In this document: positions 1-7,599 of the stretch, piece after piece
Numbering within the stretch: position 1 is the first letter of the stretch
Layout: each line of letters opens with the position of its first letter
Origin: Streptomyces sp. NBC_01408
Lineage (GTDB): Bacteria; Actinomycetota; Actinomycetes; Streptomycetales; Streptomycetaceae
Length of the DNA stretch: 64,000 bases
Assembly: GCF_026340255.1 (NCBI RefSeq)
Contig: NZ_JAPEPJ010000003.1
Location: 744,001-808,000 of the forward strand
Direction of reading: 5' to 3'
Program-made: the position numbers and the translations under genes
The notes under the pieces: generated by a model
Seen by the model: only the letters and a program-made list of their open reading frames with translations
Told to the model about the DNA's origin: nothing
Database searches by the model: none

Positions 1-542
1 ACCGCGAGCGGCGTGGCCAGCACCCGGTCGCCCTGGGTCATGCCCAGCCAGCTGGTGACGTCGAGGAAGCCGATGCTGTTGAGCACCCCGACCACCGGAC
101 CGCCGTCGGCCAGGATCGTCTTCCAGGCGAGGGTACGGATCAGGAAGCTGGTGAAGAACGGCGCGATCACCAGGACGAGCAGCAGGTTGCGCCAGCGGCC
201 CGCCTTGAAGGCGATCAGGTAGGCCAGCGGGTACCCGAGGAGCAGGCACAGCGCGGTGGCGGTGCCCGCGTAGAGCAGGGAGCGCAGGAACTGCGGGTAG
301 TACTCGGTGAAGGCGTCCCAGTAGGTCTGGAAGTGCCAGGTGACCTGGAAGCCCTCTTCGAGCGAGCCGGTCTGCACCGAGGTGGAGGCCTGGTAGACCA
401 TCGGCAGGACGAAGAAGACCAGCAGCCACAGGATGCCGGGGAGCAGCAGCCAGTACGGGACCAGCCGCTTGCGTACCGACGGCTTGTGCGCCGGGGGTCC
501 GGCCGGGGCGGGCGCCTTGGGCGGCGCGGCGGTGGCGGTCAC
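1..542 (-). CDS. potB: Polyamine ABC transporter permease, PotB-like (partial, runs off left edge)
   Basis: Membrane permease of a spermidine/putrescine-type ABC importer. Only about 180 N-terminal residues lie in the window and the frame is open to position 1. A Pro/Ala-rich cytoplasmic tail (residues 1-27) is followed by a hydrophobic segment near 30-48, a periplasmic stretch rich in Tyr/Trp, and two more hydrophobic segments near 90-130, as in PotB-type permeases. The GTG start at 542-540 overlaps the TGA stop of the upstream ATPase gene (GTGA), which suggests translational coupling. Its place after an aldehyde dehydrogenase, a PotD-like protein and PotA supports polyamine import. Exact substrate is inferred. 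Confidence 0.88.
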   Translation of the reverse strand, partial: MTATAAPPKAPAPAGPPAHKPSVRKRLVPYWLLLPGILWLLVFFVLPMVYQASTSVQTGSLEEGFQVTWHFQTYWDAFTEYYPQFLRSLLYAGTATALCLLLGYPLAYLIAFKAGRWRNLLLVLVIAPFFTSFLIRTLAWKTILADGGPVVGVLNSIGFLDVTSWLGMTQGDRVLATPLA

Positions 543-1687
543 GCGCTCTCCTCGACGGTCTCGATGCCCGCGTCGATGTCTTGGGCTGCGTCCAGGCCGA
601 AGGTGTGCTCCGGGTTCCAGTGCAGGATCACCTCGGCGCCCGGGACGAGCCGTGCGTCCCGCTCGATGTTCTGGGCGTACACCTCCAGCTCGGGGCAGAC
701 CTGGCTGTCGATGACGTACTGGGTGGAGACACCGATGAAGGAGGAGGCCACGATCCGGCCCGGGACCTTGTTGCGGCCGGCCGCGACGGTGTGCTCCTCG
801 TCGGCGTGGACCAGGGATATCTTCTCCGGGCGCACTCCGACCAGGAGCTTTCCGCCCGTGCTCGGGGTGGTCGCGCAGCGGGCCGCGGGCAGCCTGAGCT
901 TCATACCGGAGGCGGAGACGACGACGTCGGACCCGGCGGACTCCACCGCGGCCTCGATGAGGTTCGAGGTGCCGAGGAAGTTGGCGACGAAGGTGGTGCC
1001 CGGGTTCTCGTACAGCTCGGCGGGGGCGCCCAGCTGCTCGACGCGGCCGCCGTTCATCACGGCGACGGTGTCGGCCATCGTCATGGCCTCCTCCTGGTCG
1101 TGCGTGACGTGCACGAAGGTGATGCCCACCTCGGTCTGGATGCGCTTGAGCTCCAGCTGCATCTGGCGGCGCAGCTTGAGGTCGAGGGCGCCGAGGGGCT
1201 CGTCGAGGAGCAGCACCTGGGGGTGGTTGATCAGGGCCCGGGCGACGGCTACGCGCTGCTGCTGGCCGCCGGAGAGCTGGTGCGGCTTCTTGCCGGCCTG
1301 CTCGCCGAGCTGCACCAGCTCCAGCATGTCGTCGACCTGCTTCTTGACGGACTTGATGCCGCGGCGGCGCAGCCCGAAGGCGACGTTCTCGTAGATGCTC
1401 AGGTGCGGGAACAGCGCGTAGCTCTGGAAGACCGTGTTGACCGGGCGCTTGTACGGCGGCAGGTCGGTGACCTCCCGGTCGCCGAGGTGGACCGTGCCGG
1501 TGGAGGGCTCCTCCAGGCCGGCGATCATGCGCAGGGTGGTGGTCTTCCCGCAGCCCGAGGCGCCGAGCAGGGCGAAGAAGGAGCCCTGGGGAATGGTCAG
1601 GTCCAGCGGGTGCACGGCGGTGAAGGTGCCGTAGTGCTTGCTGATCCCGGTGAGGCGGACATCGCCGCCCGCGGTCTTGTCAGTCAT
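539..1687 (-). CDS. potA: Polyamine ABC transporter ATP-binding protein, PotA-like
   Basis: ATPase of the polyamine importer, 382 residues, the usual length for PotA. Visible motifs are Walker A GASGCGKT (residues 42-49), Q-loop [12 protein letters not shown], the ABC signature [15 protein letters not shown], Walker [13 protein letters not shown], and the H-loop in VTHDQEEA. The last ~130 residues look like a TOBE regulatory domain ([10 protein letters not shown]). It lies between the binding-protein gene and the permease gene, which it overlaps by 4 bases. Family members energise uptake by ATP hydrolysis at the inner membrane face. Substrate assignment rests on operon context. Confidence 0.92.
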   Translation of the reverse strand: MTDKTAGGDVRLTGISKHYGTFTAVHPLDLTIPQGSFFALLGASGCGKTTTLRMIAGLEEPSTGTVHLGDREVTDLPPYKRPVNTVFQSYALFPHLSIYENVAFGLRRRGIKSVKKQVDDMLELVQLGEQAGKKPHQLSGGQQQRVAVARALINHPQVLLLDEPLGALDLKLRRQMQLELKRIQTEVGITFVHVTHDQEEAMTMADTVAVMNGGRVEQLGAPAELYENPGTTFVANFLGTSNLIEAAVESAGSDVVVSASGMKLRLPAARCATTPSTGGKLLVGVRPEKISLVHADEEHTVAAGRNKVPGRIVASSFIGVSTQYVIDSQVCPELEVYAQNIERDARLVPGAEVILHWNPEHTFGLDAAQDIDAGIETVEESA

Positions 1688-1846
1688 GGAGGGATCCCGG
1701 GGGTGGTGTGGTCGAGGGTCGGTGTGGTCGCGGGGCCGTTGGGCCGTCCGGCCGAAGGAGCTGTGGGCTGCCGGGCGGGGTCGTCCGGCCGACCGGCCGA
1801 AGGGCTGCGGGGGCGCGCCCCCGCCCGTTCGGCTCGCCGCGAGGCG

Positions 1847-3094
1847 TCACGCGCCGATGAGCTTGGCGAACTTCTCTTCGTACGCCGTCTCTTCCTCGCT
1901 GCTCAGCGAGCGGAAGGCGTGGGCCTTGGCGGCCATCGCCTTGTCCGGCACGATCAGCGGGTTGTCCGCGAGTGCGGGGTCGATCTTGGCCAGCTCCTCC
2001 TGGACGCCCTCGACCGGGCAGACGTAGCTGATGAAGGCGGCCAGCTGGGCGGCGACCGGGGGCTCGTAGTAGAAGTCGATGAGCTTCTCGGCGTTGGCCT
2101 TGTGCCGGGCCTTGACGGGGACCAGCAGGTTGTCGCTGGAGGTGATGTAGCCGGGGGCGGGGATGGCGTACTGGATGTCCGGGTTGCCGGCCTGGAGCTG
2201 GATGACGTCGCCCGCCCAGGCGAGGCACGCGGCGAGGTCGCCCTTGTCGAGGTCCGCCGTGTAGTCGTTGCCGGTGAAGCGGCGGATCTGCTTGGTGTCC
2301 ACGCCCTTCTGGAGCCGGCCTATCGCCCCGTCGAAGTCGGCGGTGGTGAACTTCGCCGGGTCCTTGCCCTGGTCGAGCAGGGTCATGCCGACGCTGTCGC
2401 GCATCTCGGTGAGGAAGCCGACGCGGCCCTTGAGGGTGGGATCGTCGAGCATCTGCGTGACGGAGTCGACCTTCTTCCCGCCGGTGGCCTTGGTGTTGTA
2501 GGCGATGACGGTGTCGATGCCGGTCCAGGGGTAGCTGTAGGAGCGGCCCGGGTCCCAGTCGGGGGTGCGGAACTGCGGGATCAGGTTGGCGTAGGCGTGC
2601 GGCAGGTGGGCGGGGTCCAGCTTCTGCGCCCAGCCGAGGCGGATCATGCGGGCGGCGAGCCAGTCGGTGACGACGATCAGGTCGCGGCCGGTGTCCTGGC
2701 CGGCCGCGAGCTGCGGGCGGATCTTGCCGAAGAACTCGACGTTGTCGTTGATGTCCTCGGTGTACTTGACCTCGATGCCGGTCCGCTTGGTGAACTCGTC
2801 CAGCGTGGGGCGGGACTTCTCGTCCTCGCCGGTGTCCATGTACTCGGTCCAGTTGGAGAAGTTGATCTGCTTCTCCTGCTCCGAGTGGTCGTCGGAGGCC
2901 ACCGCGCCGCCCTCGCGCTTGGCGGGCGGGATGCCGCAGGCGGTGAGGGCGGACAGGCCTGCGACGGTGAGCGCTCCGACTCCGGAGGCGCGCAGCAGCG
3001 AGCGGCGGGTGAGGGCGCCGCGCCCACTGGTGAGGCTGCGCCGCATCGCGGCGAGTTGCGCCGTCGAGAGGCGGTCGGGCTCGAACTGCTCCAT
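1847..3094 (-). CDS. potD: Polyamine ABC transporter substrate-binding protein, PotD-like
   Basis: Extracytoplasmic solute-binding protein of 415 residues. The N-terminus has a twin-arginine-like motif (TRRSLLRAS, residues 29-37), a hydrophobic stretch and a lipobox-like LTAC ending at Cys53, so it is probably a lipoprotein exported by Tat. The mature part carries PotD-type features: FSNWTEYMD, IEVKYTEDINDN, and RRFTGNDYTADLDKGDLAACLAWAGD (split here only for description). A 158-bp spacer separates it from potA, and a close paralogue (about 45-50% identical by eye) sits at 14.0-15.2 kb. Likely ligands are putrescine or spermidine; this is inferred from family and neighbours. Confidence 0.9.
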   Translation of the reverse strand: MEQFEPDRLSTAQLAAMRRSLTSGRGALTRRSLLRASGVGALTVAGLSALTACGIPPAKREGGAVASDDHSEQEKQINFSNWTEYMDTGEDEKSRPTLDEFTKRTGIEVKYTEDINDNVEFFGKIRPQLAAGQDTGRDLIVVTDWLAARMIRLGWAQKLDPAHLPHAYANLIPQFRTPDWDPGRSYSYPWTGIDTVIAYNTKATGGKKVDSVTQMLDDPTLKGRVGFLTEMRDSVGMTLLDQGKDPAKFTTADFDGAIGRLQKGVDTKQIRRFTGNDYTADLDKGDLAACLAWAGDVIQLQAGNPDIQYAIPAPGYITSSDNLLVPVKARHKANAEKLIDFYYEPPVAAQLAAFISYVCPVEGVQEELAKIDPALADNPLIVPDKAMAAKAHAFRSLSSEEETAYEEKFAKLIGA

Positions 3095-3145
3095 GCGCGT
3101 TGCCCTTTCGGGATGAGTGCTGGCCGCTGGTCCGGCGGCAGGTGG

Positions 3146-4663
3146 TTATCTGTCCCCGAAGATCGTGCGGTGCCAGTCCTTCGCGGCGACCGCCGTGTTG
3201 TCGTACATCACATGCTTGACCTGCGTGTACTCCTCGAAGGAGTAGGTGCTCATGTCCTTTCCGAAGCCGCTCGCCTTGTAGCCGCCGTGGGGCATCTCGC
3301 TGATGATCGGGATGTGGTCGTTGACCCACACGCAGCCCGCCTTGATCTCGCGGGTGGCGCGGTTCGCCCGGTAGAGGTCGCGGCTCCAGGCGGAGGCGGC
3401 CAGTCCGTACGGGGTGTCGTTGGCCAGCGCGATGCCCTCGTCGTCGGTGTCGAACGGCAGGACGACGAGGACCGGGCCGAAGATCTCGGACTGGACCACT
3501 TCGCTGTCCTGGGCGGCGCCGGCGATGAGGGTGGGCCGGTAGTACGCGCCTTCGGCGAGCTCGCCTCCCGGGATCTCGCCGCCGGTGACCACGGTGGCGT
3601 AGCCGCGAGCGCGCTCGACGAAGCCGGCGACGCGGTCCCGCTGGGCGTGGGAGACCAGCGGGCCGAGGTCCGTGGTGGGCGCGAACGGGTCGCCCAGGCG
3701 CACAGTGTCCATCAGCTCGGCGACCCGGGCGACGAAGGCGTCGTGCAGCGGGCGCTGGACGTAGGCGCGGGTCGCGGCGGTGCAGTCCTGGCCGGTGTTG
3801 ATGAGGGAGGCGGCGACGGCGCCGTGTGCGGCGGCCTCCAGGTCGGCGTCGTCGAAGACGAGGAAGGGGGCCTTGCCGCCGAGTTCGAGGTGGAGCCGCT
3901 TGACGGTGGCGGTGGCGATCTCGGCGACCCGCTTGCCGACGGCGGTGGATCCGGTGAAGGAGGTCATGACCACGTCGGGGTGGCCGACCAGGTGCTCTCC
4001 GGCCTCCCGGCCCGCGCCGGTCACGATGTTGATCACGCCGTCGGGCAGGCCCGCGTCCTTGGCGGCCTGCGCGAACATCAGGGAGGTCAGCGGGGTGAGC
4101 TCGGCGGGCTTGAGGACGATGGTGTTGCCCGCGGCGATGGCCGGGAGGATCTTCCAGGCGGCCATCTGGAGGGGGTAGTTCCAGGGCGCGATGGAGCCGA
4201 CCACCCCGATGGCCTCGCGGCGTACGTAGGAGGTGTGGTCCCCGGAGTACTCGGCGGCCGCCTGCCCCTGGAGGTGGCGCGCCGCCCCCGCGAAGAAGGC
4301 CGTGTTGTCGATGGTCCCCGGCACGTCGAACTCCGTGGACAGCTTGATCGGCTTGCCGCACTGGAGCGACTCGGCGTACGCGAAGTCCTCCGCCTGCTCG
4401 GCCAGTACGGCGGCCAGCCGGTGCAGGGCGTCGGAGCGCTCGCCGGGGGTGGCGCCGGACCAGCCGGGGAAGGCCCGGACGGCGGCGGCGACGGCCTCGT
4501 CGACGTCCGCGGTGCTCGCGAGTTCGTAGGTGAGGACCTCCTCACCGGTGGCCGGGTCGACCACGGTGTGTGACTGCCCGGAGGTGCCGGACCTCAGTCG
4601 CCCGTCGATGTACTGCGCGCCGTCCGCGAAGCGGTCCTTGACCTGGAAGCGATTGCCCATCAC
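3146..4663 (-). CDS. Gamma-aminobutyraldehyde dehydrogenase family protein
   Basis: NAD(P)-dependent aldehyde dehydrogenase of 505 residues, expected to oxidise 4-aminobutyraldehyde (from putrescine) to GABA. The cofactor-binding and catalytic motifs are intact: PWNYPLQMAAWKI, the ELGGKAP general-base loop and the GQDCTAATR loop holding the nucleophilic Cys. It is the first gene of the pot operon, 51 bp ahead of potD, which ties import to catabolism. Two adjacent ATGs (4663 and 4660) could start it. A perfect 18-bp palindrome lies 26 bp upstream. A paralogue sits at 15.3-16.7 kb. Confidence 0.87.
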   Translation of the reverse strand: MMGNRFQVKDRFADGAQYIDGRLRSGTSGQSHTVVDPATGEEVLTYELASTADVDEAVAAAVRAFPGWSGATPGERSDALHRLAAVLAEQAEDFAYAESLQCGKPIKLSTEFDVPGTIDNTAFFAGAARHLQGQAAAEYSGDHTSYVRREAIGVVGSIAPWNYPLQMAAWKILPAIAAGNTIVLKPAELTPLTSLMFAQAAKDAGLPDGVINIVTGAGREAGEHLVGHPDVVMTSFTGSTAVGKRVAEIATATVKRLHLELGGKAPFLVFDDADLEAAAHGAVAASLINTGQDCTAATRAYVQRPLHDAFVARVAELMDTVRLGDPFAPTTDLGPLVSHAQRDRVAGFVERARGYATVVTGGEIPGGELAEGAYYRPTLIAGAAQDSEVVQSEIFGPVLVVLPFDTDDEGIALANDTPYGLAASAWSRDLYRANRATREIKAGCVWVNDHIPIISEMPHGGYKASGFGKDMSTYSFEEYTQVKHVMYDNTAVAAKDWHRTIFGDR

Positions 4664-4688
4664 GCTCTCACGCTCTCCGTAGCTACAG

Positions 4689-4706
4689 TTCGAGCTACAG
4701 CTCGAA
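4689..4706. promoter_or_regulatory. Candidate operator: 18-bp palindrome upstream of the aldehyde dehydrogenase/pot operon
   Basis: TTCGAGCT-AC-AGCTCGAA, eight-base perfect arms with a 2-bp centre, located 26-43 bp upstream of the aldehyde dehydrogenase start. Symmetry and position suggest a repressor site; the regulator is not known. Confidence 0.5.
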
Positions 4707-4747
4707 TTGAGTGCCGATCCTGGCAGAGGTGGACCCCTCGGCCAAGT

Positions 4748-4783
4748 GATTCCGTTGTTGCCTTTTGATTACGCGACGGAATC
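4748..4783. promoter_or_regulatory. Candidate regulatory inverted repeat GATTCCGT/ACGGAATC
   Basis: Eight-base perfect arms GATTCCGT (4748-4755) and ACGGAATC (4776-4783) with a 20-bp spacer, in the divergent gap between the aldehyde dehydrogenase and NADAR genes. The same octamer GATTCCGT occurs at 16866-16873 in front of the Lrp/AsnC regulator gene, which makes a shared Lrp-type site plausible. Confidence 0.35.
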
Positions 4784-4854
4784 GGTCGACCATGTGTCGA
4801 GGCGCGCCCGAAATCCCGTACGAAGTGTCAGTGGCGACTGTCAGACTCGCGTGC

Positions 4855-5421
4855 ATGGAAATGATCGACAAGCTGATCAAGCAGGTCAGCAGCGGTGAGC
4901 GGGTGAAGTTCCTGCCGTTCTGGGGCCACCGTCCGCGACCCGACGGGACGCTCGGACCGAGCTGTCTCAGCCAGTGGTGGCCGTCCGAGTTCACTGTGGG
5001 TGACGTCCGCTACGCCACGGCGGAGCACTGGATGATGGCCGGGAAGGCCCGCCTGTTCGGGGACCCGGAGGCCGAGCGGGCCGCCCTGGAGGCCTCCAGC
5101 CCGGCGGCCGCGAAGAAGGCCGGGCGGCTGGTGCGCGGCTTCGACGACGCGATATGGGAGCGGGAGCGCTTCGCCCTGGTGGTGGAGGGCAGCGTGCACA
5201 AGTTCGGCTCCGACCCGGCGCTGCGCTCTTACCTGCTGTCCACCGGGAACCGGGTACTGGTGGAGGCCAGCCCGATGGACCGGATCTGGGGCATCGGGCT
5301 CGCGGCCGACGACGCGCGCGCCCTGGACCCGGCACGCTGGCGCGGGCTGAACCTGCTGGGCTTCGCCCTGATGGAGGCCCGGGAGCGGCTGCGCGAGGAC
5401 CTGCGCGAGGGCGGCGCCTGA
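4855..5421 (+). CDS. NADAR (YbiA/DUF1768) family protein
   Basis: NADAR-fold protein of 188 residues from the chosen ATG. The family hydrolyses N-glycosidic bonds; characterised members act on riboflavin-pathway intermediates or remove ADP-ribose from guanine bases. Diagnostic stretches are FLPFWGH, CLSQWWPSEF, RYATAEHWMMAGKARLFGD, the PAAAKKAGR block and DRIWGIGLA near the C-terminus. The frame is open upstream to 4765, but that would place codons inside an inverted repeat, and GTG 4831 is another option; no convincing ribosome site decides. It lies directly upstream of the Y RNA-like genes and the Ro60 gene. A substrate cannot be told from sequence. Confidence 0.85.
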   Translation: MEMIDKLIKQVSSGERVKFLPFWGHRPRPDGTLGPSCLSQWWPSEFTVGDVRYATAEHWMMAGKARLFGDPEAERAALEASSPAAAKKAGRLVRGFDDAIWERERFALVVEGSVHKFGSDPALRSYLLSTGNRVLVEASPMDRIWGIGLAADDARALDPARWRGLNLLGFALMEARERLREDLREGGA

Positions 5422-5472
5422 GGTAAATGCGTGGCGGAGCCCGGGGCCCGCCGCCTAACGTGTGACTCGTCC

Positions 5473-5620
5473 AGGTGCGCAGGTGAGACCTACTTCCACT
5501 CTTAATGGGGCGGTCGCGGGTTCGAGTCCCGTCACCGGCTTTCAGGCCGGTGTAGCTCAGTTGGCAGAGCACCACGTGGTTTCGCCGACCTCGATCTCTG
5601 GACACCTACGTCACGCACCT
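5473..5620 (+). ncRNA. Y RNA-like RNA 1 (YrlA-type) with circularly permuted tRNA mimic
   Basis: A non-coding RNA of about 148 nt upstream of the Ro60 gene. A basal helix pairs 5473-5479 (AGGTGCG) with 5614-5620 (CGCACCT); after a single bulged C5480 and a 6-nt bulge on the other strand it continues as AGGTG 5481-5485 with CACCT 5603-5607, resembling the Ro-binding helix of Y RNAs. The centre is a tRNA elbow in permuted order: T-arm 5516-5532 (loop TTCGAGT), acceptor 3' strand CACCGGC 5533-5539, a six-base cap TTTCAG, acceptor 5' strand GCCGGTG 5546-5552, T8-A9, then D-arm 5555-5570 (GCTC/GAGC, TTGG loop). No CCA end or anticodon arm exists. Bacterial YrlA RNAs are known to mimic tRNA this way. 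Exact ends are uncertain. Confidence 0.8.
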
Positions 5621-5683
5621 CCCGGTGCGCGGGCTGCGGCTCCTTCTTTTTCAAAGACACCAGGCCGCCGCCACCTTGATCTC

Positions 5684-5871
5684 GGGAGGCACGCGTGGGG
5701 GATGCCCGGTGCGCAGGCGACGGTTACTTCTCCGGACTCGGAGGTCGTGGGTTCGAATCCCACCCGGCTCAGCACCCGCAAGGGATCGAGCCGGTGGAGC
5801 AGCACGGAAGCTCGCCGGGCTAAAGTCCGCCGCCGATTCTGATCTCGGGCATCCCTCACGTCACGCCTCCC
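5684..5871 (+). ncRNA. Y RNA-like RNA 2 (YrlA-type) with GNRA-capped permuted tRNA mimic
   Basis: Second RNA of about 188 nt. The basal helix pairs GGGAGGC 5684-5690 with GCCTCCC 5865-5871; beyond a small internal loop a 15-bp helix joins 5693-5707 with 5847-5861, including the perfect GGGATGCCC/GGGCATCCC. An upper stem pairs 5716-5723 with 5827-5834 (7 of 8). Then come a hairpin 5730-5743 (CTCCG/CGGAG) like a variable arm, a T-arm 5747-5763 (loop TTCGAAT), acceptor strand CCGGCTC 5764-5770, a cap hairpin with a GCAA tetraloop (5775-5784), the partner GAGCCGG 5788-5794, and a D-arm 5797-5813 (GAGC/GCTC, GG in loop). It shares GGTGCGCAGG and TACTTC blocks with RNA 1. Ends are approximate. Confidence 0.78.
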
Positions 5872-5896
5872 CCGCTTTCCCATGAATTCGGGGGGA
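5868..5896 (+). promoter_or_regulatory. Possible hairpin hiding the Ro60 ribosome-binding site
   Basis: TCCCCC at 5868-5873 can pair with GGGGGA at 5891-5896, the Shine-Dalgarno of the Ro60 gene (ATG 5902). The same TCCC bases also close the basal helix of Y RNA-like RNA 2, so the two pairings exclude each other. Folded by eye only. Confidence 0.35.
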
Positions 5897-5901
5897 TCCA
5901 C

Positions 5902-7497
5902 ATGGCTCGCTTCAACCTGCTCCGCTCCAAGGCGGCGCCCGCTTCGCCCACCTCGCCCGTCCGCTCCACCGGCCGCCGCGCCGCCAACCACCACGGCAGC
6001 CGCGGGTACCTCCGCGATCCGCGCTCCGAGCTGTTCCTGCTCGCCGTGGCCAACTTCGTGACGCAGCGCACCGCGTACGAGAGCGGCGAGGCCCGCGACG
6101 AACGCTTCGCCGCGCTCGTGCGCACCCTCGCCGTCGAGGACCCGGAGTGGACCGCGGGCCTGCTGGGCTGGCTGCGCGGGGAGGGCAACATGCGCACCGC
6201 CTCGCTCGTCGGCGCCGCCGAGTACGTGAAGGCGCGCCTCGACGCGGGTGCCACCGGCGGGCCTTCGAACCGCCAGGTCGTGGACTGCGTACTGCGGCGC
6301 GCGGACGAGCCCGGTGAGCTGCTGGCCTACTGGACGGCGGCCTACGGGCGCAACGTGCCCAAGCCCGTCAAGCGCGGGATCGCCGACGCCGTGCGCCGGC
6401 TCTACTCCGGCACCTCGCTGCTGAAGTACGACACCGCCTCCAAGGGCTTCCGCTTCGGTGACGTCCTCAACCTCGTGCACGCCTCGCCCGACCCGGACAA
6501 GCCCTGGCAGGGCGAGCTCTTCCGGTACGCCCTCGACCGCCGGCACAACCCGGAGACCGCCGAGGCCCCGCCGGGCAACCGCACCCTGGCGGCCCACCGG
6601 GCGCTGATGGAGCTGCCAGTGGAGGAGCGGCGCGCCGTGGTCACCTCCCCGGACGGCGCGGAGCGGTTCGCGGCGGCGGGCATGACCTGGGAGGCGCTGG
6701 CCGGCTGGCTCCAGGGCCCGATGGACGCGGCTGCCTGGGAGGCGGTCATCCCGTCGATGGGCCCGATGGCGCTGCTGCGGAACCTGCGCAACTTCGACCA
6801 GGCCGGGGTCTCGGACGCGGTCGCGGCGCGGGTCGCGGCGAAGATCTCCGACCCGGAGGTCGTCGCCCGGTCCCGGCAGTTCCCCTTCCGCTACCTGGCC
6901 GCCTACCAGCACGCGCCCTCGCTGCGCTGGGCGTACCCGCTGGAGCAGGCGCTCGGCCACTCGCTGGGCAACGTCCCGGCGCTGCCCGGGCGGACGCTCA
7001 TCCTGGTCGACCGGTCGGGGTCCATGTGGCACCCGCTGTCGGACCGCTCGCAGCTCAACCGGGCGGACGCGGCCGCGGTCTTCGGTGCGGCGCTGGCGCA
7101 GCGGGCCGAGCGGGCGGACCTCGTGCAGTTCGGTACGAGCAGCAAGACGGTCGGGTACCAGCGCGGCGAGTCCGTGCTGAAGATGCTGGAGCGGTTCGAG
7201 GACCTCGGCGGCACCAACACCACCGAGGCCGTCCGGCAGCACTTCAAGGGGCACGACCGGGTCCTGATCGTCACCGACGAGCAGGCCGACTACCGCTCCT
7301 ACGGCGGTGACCCGACCTCTCTGGTGCCGGACACCGTCCCGGTCTACACCTGGAACCTGGCCGGCTTCCGGGTGGGCCACGCGCCCTCGGGCTCGGAGAA
7401 CCGGCACACCTTCGGCGGGCTCACCGACGCGGCCTTCCGCATGGTGACCCTGATCGAGGGCGGCCGGAACGCCGACTGGCCGTGGGCCGCCGCGTAG
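5902..7497 (+). CDS. rsr: Ro60/TROVE domain protein (Rsr-like)
   Basis: Bacterial orthologue of the Ro60 autoantigen, 531 residues, a ring-shaped RNA-binding protein that in other bacteria works with Y RNA and exoribonucleases in RNA quality control and stress survival. The N-terminal two-thirds is the HEAT-like TROVE repeat region (for example RSELFLLAVANFV, KRGIADAVRRL, LLRNLRNFDQAG). The C-terminal third is a von Willebrand A domain with an intact MIDAS: DRSGSM at residues 370-375, the GGTNTTEA threonine and VTDEQ. The ATG is preceded by GGGGGGA seven bases upstream. Two Y RNA-like genes lie immediately upstream. No RtcB or RtcA gene is nearby. Confidence 0.95.
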   Translation: MARFNLLRSKAAPASPTSPVRSTGRRAANHHGSRGYLRDPRSELFLLAVANFVTQRTAYESGEARDERFAALVRTLAVEDPEWTAGLLGWLRGEGNMRTASLVGAAEYVKARLDAGATGGPSNRQVVDCVLRRADEPGELLAYWTAAYGRNVPKPVKRGIADAVRRLYSGTSLLKYDTASKGFRFGDVLNLVHASPDPDKPWQGELFRYALDRRHNPETAEAPPGNRTLAAHRALMELPVEERRAVVTSPDGAERFAAAGMTWEALAGWLQGPMDAAAWEAVIPSMGPMALLRNLRNFDQAGVSDAVAARVAAKISDPEVVARSRQFPFRYLAAYQHAPSLRWAYPLEQALGHSLGNVPALPGRTLILVDRSGSMWHPLSDRSQLNRADAAAVFGAALAQRAERADLVQFGTSSKTVGYQRGESVLKMLERFEDLGGTNTTEAVRQHFKGHDRVLIVTDEQADYRSYGGDPTSLVPDTVPVYTWNLAGFRVGHAPSGSENRHTFGGLTDAAFRMVTLIEGGRNADWPWAAA

Positions 7498-7512
7498 GGC
7501 AGTCCTGCCCGC

Positions 7513-7592
7513 GGGGCTACGGGGCTACGGGGCTACGGGGCTACGGGGCTACGGGGCTACGGGGCTACGGGGCTACGGGGCTACGGGGCTAC
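7513..7592. repeat. Tandem repeat, ten perfect copies of GGGGCTAC
   Basis: Ten uninterrupted 8-bp units fill 80 bp of the 102-bp gap between the convergent Ro60 gene and the DUF4190 gene. Units are identical, which suggests recent slippage expansion. The repeat is outside both coding regions, and its ends do not form an obvious terminator. Confidence 0.97.
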
Positions 7593-7599
7593 GGTCCCG

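Noticed and set aside
581..4573. A 1330-codon open frame antisense to the pot genes
   Set aside because: It is a GC-rich shadow with low-complexity translation; the minus-strand frames carry clear ABC and aldehyde dehydrogenase motifs.
5516..5570. A standard tRNA gene
   Set aside because: T-arm precedes the acceptor 5' strand and D-arm; there is no anticodon arm or CCA end, so it is a permuted mimic and not a tRNA.
7513..7592. CRISPR array
   Set aside because: Units are 8 bp with no spacers; it is a simple tandem repeat.
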